NCBI GenBank assembly: GCA_964035545.1
Contig: OZ037767.1
Coordinates: 26,831,628-26,895,627 of the forward strand
Direction: 5' to 3'
Source: Bugula neritina
Lineage: Eukaryota; Bryozoa; Gymnolaemata; Cheilostomatida; Bugulidae
DNA length: 64,000 nt
Shown here: positions 26,685 through 36,944 of the stretch, piece after piece
Position numbering within the stretch: the stretch's first letter is position 1
Layout of the letters: each line of letters opens with the position of its first letter
Made by a program: the position numbers and the translations under genes
Notes under the pieces: model-generated
The model's input: only the letters and a program-made list of their open reading frames with translations
Databases searched by the model: none
What the model was told of the DNA's origin: nothing

Positions 26685-28050
26685 CACTTACTGCCACTTG
26701 CCATTCACATACTGCAACTTGCCACTCACATGCTGCAACTTGCCACCCACATAGCTGCTACTTGCCAAATGTTATTTATGAGTATTGGGACTGAAAAATG
26801 TATGTTTTTAATTAATTATGTTGGAAAGAACAATATGCAAAGTTGTCAATGGTTATTAGTGTTATTTGGTATTAGATATAGTCATTGTATGATTATATGA
26901 ACATTTTGATTTGTTTCTATGAGACATAAAGCTTCTTCAGAAAGAATATATATGCTAAACTGTTGTGCTTGACTTGAAGCATGTGAAAAACTTTTTTGCT
27001 ATTAATGTTTTCAAGCACTGAATTGTATTACCATTATTATTGTTTGAAAATTCACCATACCTGAAAAATGTTGTTTTTATAAGAAAATTACTCTATTTAG
27101 ACCCAATACATATCATTCATACGTATTATGACTATTTAGAATTAGTTCACCAATCAGCTCAATACTAATAGAATCGACTGGTTTCGGTTTCATCATTGAG
27201 CCCACTGAACTGGAAAAGATATTATTTTGAGTTCATTGATTGAGCCACTGAGCTGGAATATACCTGGAGAGGCCAAGGACGTTTTAGCATGGCCAAATAG
27301 ATTAGCTCCGCCTTAACATGGAAAACTTAACCACGCCTACTTGTTTTGCACACAGCAGTAGTAGTAAAATCCATTATAAATGCAAGCTATTAGAGCTTAT
27401 AAATTGAGGTAAACACTAAAAAATAATGAAAATTCAGCAATGTGAAACAGGAACCAATTATTTTGTTTATTTTACTTTTGGTATTTGTAATTTCATGACT
27501 AATTATCATTTTATGAAGCATGTACTTCAAGTATATATGATAATAACTTTAATAACCTAACAAATGCATTACATATTTATTGATTAGATCAACACATTAG
27601 TCAAAATGAAATGAAAAGCAACAGCAAACCAAATTTCAGCCTTAGTACATGAACACTGACAGTAAGGATAACAAGTATAAAAGTTTATAAATAATATAAA
27701 AAAAACCGGTGGTAAGACACAGCTTTACAACACAGGCAAGTAACAGATTTCCTTAAACCTTTCAAAGTTTTAAATTCTGTTTTCAAGTGCTAATCTGAAA
27801 GCAATAAATGATTAAAATAGAATTACAGAATAAACAAAAAGTAATATTATATTGCAATAACAATATTTGTTATCATCTAATGTTATAATATAAATACTGT
27901 TGTAATAACTTCTAAACGATTAATTACCCACAACCTTATTACTGGCCTCTAAACAGTACACTTTTGTTGCTACATTGCCTGAAATTTAGTTTGTGCATAG
28001 CAATATTTGTTAGTTTAGCAATGTGGTGCTGAAATAAGTCATAATATACT
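26685..28050. other. Convergent intergenic region with a small 3'-flank tandem repeat
   Basis: Just after the stop at 26684 (about 26689-26770) lie four imperfect copies of a unit of about 22 bp containing CAACTTGCCACTCACAT, probably in the 3' untranslated region. The rest is AT-rich. A diverged direct repeat around CATTGAGCC occurs near 27195 and 27235. No coding frame is supported. Confidence 0.6.
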
Positions 28051-29446
28051 TCAATGAGTAAATTTAAAAGGGAGAAATGATGATTTTCGATGCCCAATGA
28101 TGTCTCCATGAATAGCAGTTGTGCTATCTAATGGCTTAGAATTTCCTGAGTTGCCTGGATGTACACCACATCGGGTCACCAATTTTCTAAAGATAGACTG
28201 AAAGCCAGTTACAGATGCGTTATTATTCCATCCACCTAAAACAGATATTAAAAAAATGCTTGGACATCAATTGCCTGTTCACAATTAATGATTGGATTAT
28301 GTTTACCCAGAAAAAATGATGTTTTTTAGAACACAAGCAAAACCTTGCATGCAATTAAGCCAAAAAAGTCATTTAATTAAAAAATGCACAATTGCTTTGA
28401 CACCACAGTTTTGGAAATTTTTGAAAATTCATCATCTTTGTTTCTTGGTATTCAAAAGTTAATAAAATATACTTCATATTGCATGCATTTTAACCGCTAA
28501 GCTCATGCAAAAAAATTCACTTTTCAACACAGTTGGTCCAACCGACCATCTTAGTTGCACCTATCAAAGCAAAGTGAAAAACCAAACACCTGAAGGAAAG
28601 AGATAAGAGAGTAAGAGAACAAATGAACATCTTAACATAAGTGCATGCAGACTGGGCTTCATGCATAGCTGTTTAGAGCTATAGCATACCACAGCTCTAT
28701 ATGGTCTTGCGAAAATTGATACATTAGCAGATAGTCGAGCGTTTTAGGCACCAACAGTTTCTCCACCAACCCAAATACTGTGTCAATGGCACATACAAGT
28801 CCAGTAATACAAACATGTCTGTAAATAACACAAATAGGGACAGGCACATATTAGATCTGAAATATAAGCAAGTAACACTTTCTATGTTAATAGGAAATTT
28901 ACCTTTTGGTCTTGTACAGAGGTATCCCTTCATTATTCTTTAGGCCTAGCAAATATTGCCGTGTATCTTTCAGAAAAGGAGTGATAACACTGATACCATT
29001 TAGATGTAAAGGCTGCTTGTAGCCTTTAGCTATTGCTGATCGACTATTCAGGATGTCAAACAACCGATCAACTCGCTACAGAAAAAGTAACATCAGCAGA
29101 ACATGGGACGATTGCAGTTACAGTATTTTAAAGAAATAAAACCAAAAGCTGTAACAAACCCTAATGAAGTTGATGGTAGCATCACACTGCTGGAATTTAG
29201 AGAGTCCCAACTGTTTCAGCGTATCTAGTGAGTCAGTCACTGAAGCTGACAGCAACTGGGTAGCAAGAGACACCTGAGTAGATGACACAATAAAGATATT
29301 AGTTCAACACTCAATTATAACTGCATTGCCAAAGTAGCGCTCTACTAGTAGTAGTAGTAGCAGTAGGCTAGTAGTAGTAGTAGTAGTAGTAGTAGTAGCA
29401 GTAGGCTAGTAGTAGTAGTAGGCTAGTAGTAGTAGTAGCAGTAGGC

Positions 29447-29496
<50 letters not shown>

Positions 29497-29520
29497 ATAG
29501 TAGTAGTAGTAGCAGTAGGC

Positions 29521-29559
<39 letters not shown>

Positions 29560-29665
29560 CAGTAGGCTAGTAGTAGTAGCAGTAGCCGTAGGCTAGTAGT
29601 AGTAGTAGGCTAGTAGTAGTAGTAGCAGTAGGCTAGTAGTAGTAGTAGTAGCAGTAGCAGTAGGC

Positions 29666-29701
<36 letters not shown>

Positions 29702-29703
29702 GC

Positions 29704-29742
<39 letters not shown>

Positions 29743-29847
29743 CAGTAGGCTAGTAGTAGTAGTAGTAGGCTAGTAGCAGTAGGCTAGTAGTAGTAGTAGG
29801 CTAGTAGTAGTAGTAGCAGTAGGCTAGTAGTGGTAGTAGCAGTAGGC

Positions 29848-29880
<33 letters not shown>

Positions 29881-30420
29881 CAGTAGGCTAGTAGTAGTAG
29901 TAGTAGGCTAGTAGTAATAGTAGCAGTAGGCTAGTAGTACTAGTAGTAACAGTAGGCTAGTAGTAGTACTAGTAGTAGCAGTAGGCTAGTACAGTAGTAG
30001 TAGTAGTAGTAGTAGTAGCAGTAGGCTAGTAGTAGTAGTAGCAGCAGTAGTAGCAGTAGTAGTAGTAGTACTATCATACTGATACTGTAAGTATAACATT
30101 AGCCATTAGCCTTAGGCTTAGCTATTACTACTACTAGTAGTACAGTAGTAGTAGTAGTAGTAGAGTACTACTAGTACTAGTACTACTAGTAGGCAGCAGC
30201 ACCGCTACCACAACTATTAAGCCTACTGTTACGCTAGTTAATGTATTACTTTTACTGATTTTTGTAACTAAAGCCATATACTTACTTGTGAAAAGAGATT
30301 TTTTTTGTCTTTACTGTAACTGCTGTACTGGTAGTTGCGGCATGCATAACACTCACACTGAGACCCAGTGGTCTTGCTTCTTTGACCCTTAGTTTGCTTA
30401 GGATACGGAGAATTCGACAT
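28051..30420 (-). CDS. P-element/THAP9-type transposase-derived gene, C-terminal part only
   Basis: Minus-strand exons: 30286-30420 (start MSNSPYPK), 29160-29273, 28903-29075, 28690-28818, a possible 29-nt exon 28561-28589, and 28051-28235. With the small exon the total is 765 nt (254 residues) with no stop. Family signatures: VDRLFDILNSR in the region that interrupts the transposase fold; FSQDHIEL, matching the DxxE motif that holds the last catalytic acid of P transposase (E531 of the fly protein); then GGWNNN and a final FRKL helix. P transposase is about 750 residues and THAP9 about 900, so this is roughly a third. No THAP zinc finger (C2CH) and no exons for the first two catalytic Asp are visible. 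It may be a domesticated fragment or a decaying copy. Without the small exon, the join from 28690 to 28235 is out of frame, so the model is weakest there. The first 45 residues (a CECYAC cluster) are not recognisable. Confidence 0.7.
29346..30197 (+). repeat. Compound (GTA)n microsatellite with GGCTA punctuation, ~0.85 kb
   Basis: GTA triplet runs are repeatedly broken by GCAGTAGGCTA, giving a two-level repeat, with palindromic TACTACTAGTAGTA patches near 30130-30190. It fills most of the first intron (29274-30285) of the P-element-type gene. Confidence 0.97.
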
Positions 30421-31630
30421 GTTCAACGAAGTAAAGGTGATAGAGAACACAATTAAATAAAAATATAGTTGCTTGAGATATAAAGCAGGACAAAAAACAA
30501 AGTTTAAAAGTGAGATTCACTCAATCGAAATGATGGACGACCGGCTCTATTTTCTCCCGCTAGAAAAAGAGCATGCTCGGGCTCACAAAGCCAATCGGCA
30601 ACGGGGTTACATTACAAAGTACACCCGTACCCATTCCAAATATTATTGAGTTCGATGGATTGAGCCATTTAACAAAAGCTTTTCAGCTTTACGTTGTTTG
30701 TTCGAGGCGATGCATGAAGTGCCTAACAAATCAACATACGGCGTTAACGGCGTTGACTATTGGCTGTTGGGTAATAATTCACAGCAACAGTTTCTGCGGA
30801 GCTACATTCAATGTAAGCAACATGGCCGATTTTATACACACTATAGTACTTATGTGCTAACATCATTAAATAAGTACTTTTTAATAATAATGAGTGCAAA
30901 TTGATTGCATGCTTGGTAATTATTAACCAGAAATTTAGCAAAAGTTAATTTGTTTGTGATTTGGTTATTTACTGTTTTGATAATAAAGTAATAACATTTA
31001 ATTCAATTTCTTAAAGCCATTGGGCCAATCAGGCATTTGCCTTTGGCTTTAAGTTTGACTCACAGTCACTAACTTTGAGTCTGAGCATGGCTATTTATTA
31101 GTTCGCGTGGTTCATGGGCTATTAAAGTAGAATTATTACCACAGAATGATAACACTAAATTTACACAAAAATATTGATTGCATCCAATTTCAAAAGTATT
31201 AAAACGCTAACGTACCACTTTTAGTTTTAGCATCTGGTGACGTAGGCGCCGCAGTCATATTGATATTTGATTTTATTGGTAATACTAATAGTACTAGTAT
31301 TACTAGCAGTATTAAAATTAAAGATGAATCTAAAAAATGATCATTATGATTATCACAACGGTTACACTACTATTAGTAGTGCTGTTGTAATCACTGACAA
31401 TCATTATAGTTTATACTTTATAATGATAATCATGATGATATTGATAATGTCAATGATATTCTAGTTTTAGTTTGTATTACTTATTATATAATGCAGTATT
31501 CAGTAGGCATTATTATTGGTTAAACTATTGTAGCTCAACTGCTTTTTATTGTTTGCTTCAAGTTTTATATCTAAGACTTGTTGCCCTTTACAGCAGTAAA
31601 GTAGCTAAATATGCTCTTTTAGATAGCACT
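30421..31630. other. Divergent intergenic region between the P-element-type gene and the NEK-family gene
   Basis: It holds the likely promoters of both flanking genes. Apart from the interrupted reading frame at 30530-30812, described separately, the DNA is AT-rich, with ATTAGT/ACTAGT-type low complexity near 31270-31460. An acceptor-like CTCTTTTAG at 31612-31620 just upstream of the NEK ATG may mark a 5' leader intron. Confidence 0.55.
30530..30812 (+). pseudogene. Possible first exon with one in-frame TGA
   Basis: From ATG at 30530 (MMDDRLYFLP) the frame runs 39 codons to TGA at 30647. It then stays open in the same frame for about 54 codons (containing WIEPFNKSF and GVDYWLLGNNSQ) to a plausible donor, CAAT|GTAAGC, at 30812. 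It lies about 110 bp from the oppositely oriented P-element-type gene. It could be a decayed exon, a gene with a sequence error, or chance. No family recognised. Confidence 0.25.
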
Positions 31631-34600
31631 ATGGAGACGAACTCCAATCAACTCGCTGCAAGAGCTGTGTCACCAGAAGGCCAAAGAGAGGAGACAGAAA
31701 GCGATTCTGCTGACGAAGACAATGATGAGTTAGACGGCGCTGCCATAGAGAGCAACGTACATATTCAGGAAGAGGCAGTAGATGTTGAGGATTCTGGCAA
31801 GTTTTATGTTCAGAGATTAATTAACAGTGAATATAAAAGGTCTGGTGGATCTACCACAGTCCATGAAAATAGGTTTTGTCTAGATACAACATTGAACTTA
31901 GTCTGACTAGAAAACCTTAAATTTTGCTGTTAAAATGTCATTTTCTAATCAGAAGACATTAGTTTGGATGGAGTACATCTCAAGGGTAGCTTCTATCAAC
32001 TGGCTGTTTAAAATCTGTTTGCAATTAAGTATATTTGAGTGGGGATGAATGGTATGAAAGGGTTATTATAAATCTGAATTGACCATTCACCTCATTGCTT
32101 ATGAAGTGTTTTGCAAAATTCTGTAAACTCTCTGATACCTTGTCTCTTAAAATCTAGAAAGTTCTCATGAATATTGATTTGTGATAAATTTTTAGCAAAA
32201 TTCAGCCAGCTAGCTACATGCCGATGATTATGAATATTATATTTTTTCAAGACTAACAAATATGACATAGATTAATTAATATATACTGGAAATTTAGGTA
32301 ATCAATATATATAGGATAAAGTTATCTCTTTTAGGTGCTAAACATACATCAGTGGAGCCTCCAAGACTGATCATACTCTCTAATAGAGTGAAGTTTAGTC
32401 ACGTCATGGTCTCAACACTCTTACCCAACGTCAAGATGGTGACATTCAAGCATGATCAGTGTGATCTAGATGGAATTCTAAGTATGCTGGCGTAATAATT
32501 ACTGTGGGAAATTTTTACTCCCAATAATGAATTTTTAGTATTATTATCACTATAAAATTGTGTTTATGATAAAATTCATCAATATTTGATTAGTGGTATT
32601 AATTATTATTTTTAAAAACTTATAGTCTTGTAAAACAATGTTGTTCACTATTTAATATGACTCAGATATATGGAATGCATTCAAATGTCATATTTTAAAA
32701 AAATATTTCATATTGGCATTTATTAAATTCAATTTACAGACTTTGAAAATATTTTGCACCAATCCTCTATATGCTTCTAATAATGCACACAGCGTTGTGA
32801 TAATTGTAGGTACAGTTGCAACGTCAGTTCTGTCACAAAAGTTTGAGAGTATAGCTATGATATTCAACTGTTCAGGTGCTACTATCACACTCTGTGGAGC
32901 CAGTGAAAGGGTAATTTGTTTACCTGTATGTCTAATTATCTTATAAATTGTTGATAAACTTGATGGCTTGAATTTATTTTGGAATTTGTGACTATACTAT
33001 TGTATTTCTTACAACTAGGTAAACAGATAAGACTTGATATAAAAACTAGGTGATTGGGTTCAGTTTAGCTTTAGATACTGTATAAAAAGATGAATATATG
33101 CTGTATAAAGTGATTAATATATATTGTATAAAAAGATGAATATATACTGTATAAAGTTATGAATATAAATTGATTTGAAACAAACTGAATTTCAGCTGCT
33201 CACTAAAGAGACAATAATAGAGATGACTTCAGTGAGGGAGTTTTTTTACACCCTGGCCAACAATCACATTGATAAGAGCTGGGTGAATGCCAGGATGGAC
33301 ATTCTAATGTGCTCGGCAGCTCTGAGCTCAGACGGAGAAATGATCAGTAATGAGATTTCACAGATTACCAAGGTAGATGTTGTGCTCACTTGTGTCTTAC
33401 TCTGAATTCAAATTAACTTTTCATTAGCTTAACTAGACTTATGAAGTTGTTTGCTCTTATCTCTGCCAAGATGTAAAAATTTATTGCTTTTTAAATGAAA
33501 AGAATATTATTTCAAAATAGTCCAACTGTCTGCTAGTTAATGATTTAAAATACTTCAGTTGTATTTTAATTATTTTGGTTGGCTGGGGAGAAAACTGTGT
33601 TTGGTATTTTATTGCATTGCATGCAGTTTAGACTTTGTATTCTTCAGGTTCCATGCAGTATTAGCAAAGATTTGTTGGGTACAAATTTGGTATTGAAAAG
33701 AATTGCAGAAGAAAAAGATGAAAGGTATTAATTGTATACAATATTTTGTCTTAGTCGTCAGTCGAGTGAAGTTGTAATATTTAAGTGCTAGTTTAATGCT
33801 ATATGAAAGTTGTGGTAATTTCGATTTATGGTTTTCAATTAACTCACAGAAAAAAGAACGCTGGGTAATACCTTGTTGTGTGATTCATTTGTATTTCTAA
33901 ACTTGGTTTGCATGTCTAGACAAGTTTTGTTGGGGTTTTATTTAATGTCTCAAATGTTTGCCATAATCACACTAATATTTTAGCACAGTTTCATATACCT
34001 TTCTCACAGCTGCACCAGTTTTCCTAACAGTTTGCGTCACTTTACATTTGAGTTAATGCAAGTATTTCTGCAACAATACATTTTATATTAGACAAGCTTA
34101 GAATACATTACATAATGATAGTAGATAGTTTTAGTTTGTGTCTGGCATTTCTATAATTTGTGTCTTGGTTGTGTTTTATGTCAATATATTATGTCTGAGA
34201 TTATGTCTTGCTGTGGTGTTGATTAAACTTTTTGACACTCTAAAATATCCTATTACTAACCTAAGACATCTCTTTTGCTAACCCGATGGCGATTTGTATT
34301 AGGTTTGGAGTTGTCTGCTTTTATAACATATCATTATATGATGTATAAAACCTGTCCTATTGCTTGTGCATTGGTTTATTCTAATGTATTGTATTACTGA
34401 TTTCTGGTTACACAGAACTGTTGGATCTCTCTACTTTCGAGTAGATAAACTTAGACCTACGTCCAGCAAGCAAAGTATATCCTTCTTTGAGAAGATCAGG
34501 ACAGTAGGTAAAGGGGCGTATGGGTCGGCTGTCCTCTACAGGAAGAAAGATGACGACTCCTTGGTTATACTTAAAGAGATTAACATGCACGACTTGAACG

Positions 34601-36859
34601 CTTCAGAAAGACAAATGGCTCTGAATGAGGCTAGTTGATGACATCATTGTATCAGTCGAAACATTCGAACATTTTATTGTTACTTAATATTTTAATTCAT
34701 AAAATTGTAAGCTATTTATTTTCATTCTAGAATATGAATAATGCATTGCATTTTGATGTGATAAAAAGTACAAATACAAACAGCATTACAGATTTGATGT
34801 ATCGATATTTATTTAAAAGTTGTTTGATGTAATGATTATATTTAGTAGTTCTTTATGAATATATTTCATGCATTGCTATTAAAACTGCTGTTAAGTTTTA
34901 ATGAATACCCATTATCGACTTACTATTATATGTGTGTTGTGTTGTAAAGTAATGAAAATTATATTTCATATAAATTTTAGGTGAAAGTGCTATCAATGTT
35001 GGAACATCCCAACATTATCTCTTACTTTGACAGCTTTGAGGAAGATGGCATACTTATGATTGAAATGGACTATGCCGATGGTGGCACATTAGCTCAGTTG
35101 CTTAGCAACCAAGAATCATTTTTAGAAGAAAGGAAAATACTTGAAATGTTTCAGCAAATGGTTTCTGCCATTAAACACATTCATGGGCACAACATACTAC
35201 ACAGGTACTGTTCTATAAGTGAACCCTCTATTACCAGCCTTCTCTATGATGTCTAGACTTTAGTTTAGCTAATCCCAAACCTAACTGTTAATATTTGTAT
35301 ACAAAACTATCTGCACCTGATGATACATAGAACCAAAAATAATCCATGCATGGTTAAACTGATTATTCACGACGTGTAATAAAAAACTTACATAATTTCA
35401 AAGTCACCATCCCTGTGAGATAGACCTCTGATGGAAAGAGGTTTTTTTGTTAAATCAGGCTAAGGACTTATTCAGATGGGGCACATAAGCAATTATAACT
35501 AGATGCTCTTCCTAACATCACCAATGGCCTTCAGGCTACTGGTGATTGAACCCATGACTTCATGTTTACTAAGCCAATGCTCTAATCCCTAGAGCACGGC
35601 TGCTCCTAATATTTACAACGTGTAATACTGTGTTTATAATGCATATGTTAAGAGTGTTTGTTTGCTGCTCTACCTTTGTTGGTGTGATTTCTCTACTTGT
35701 TATGTTGTGTAGAGATTTAAAGACACAGAACATTTTCCTCACTAAGGAAGGTGTTGTCAAAATGGGAGACTTTGGAATATCTAAAATGTTGACCACTGGA
35801 GGGAAAGGAGCCAACACAGTGCTGGGGACACCCTATTATATCAGTCCTGAGATGGTCAGTCTACACTCAGCTATAACCTACAGACACAGATATTTATAGT
35901 CGCATTTGGCCAATTAGCTCTTTGTTTCCGGAGTTATGAGTTCTGACATTTTTCTCTGGATAGGAGAGTAGTCGACTTGTAATGTATAATGGTTGGCCAA
36001 CTGTTAGCCCCAAAAACTCTTTAATAAACAGTTTCTAAGGATATGTTTTTGTTACCAATCAACTCAGCATTGCACGTACAGAAATGAAAGAAAATGTTAG
36101 TTCAAGTAAAACTAACAAAAAGCTTCAACTTAATTTACTTTTCTGTGTTTACTTGTAAAGAATATGCTTTCACTCATACTTGCTTAGCTAATTGCTCTGC
36201 ACTGTGTTCTAACCTCAAGTGGGCTATTCGTTGGAATAGTTTGCAGACAGTTCACTGAAATGACAACTCCTACAAACAATTAAAAGCTAGATTAACCAGT
36301 ATAATATAGTATGCGTTAACATAAAGTTAATTTCTTATAAAAAAGAATGTAATATGTGCAAAAATATTGTTCAATGGTTACTTTTTGCACTTGAATTGGT
36401 GTTAGAGCAAAGTAATTTCTAGATGCTGTTATATGTCTATTTGCCTATATTGCAGTAGGCTAAATACTTATACTGTACTATATACTATATCCTTGTACAA
36501 CTTGTAGTGTGAGGGTAAACCATATGGTGCAAAGTCAGACATTTGGGCTCTCGGCTGTATTCTCTATGAGATGGCATGTCTAGAGCGAACATTTGAAGCA
36601 TCTAATCTCCCTGCTGTTGTAAATAAAATAGTAAAGGTAATTGGTTTAAGTTATCATAGTCATACAATATATTAGGGTTATGTTATTATACTTTTTGAAC
36701 GTGGTTGATTGAAACTTCTATATAATTGATATAAAATAATTTGTGTTCTATAAATATCCACCACCTGTTATTGCATGTATACATATTGTGTAAAAGAGTG
36801 TAATTCAAGTTTGCTTTATTATATATAGATATATAAACTATGTAATAGTAATATAATCA

Positions 36860-36944
<85 letters not shown>

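Noticed and set aside
35382-35617. A functional tRNA gene
   Set aside because: The tRNA-like head has a degenerate A box and no foldable acceptor partner, and continues into a SINE body with flanking duplication.
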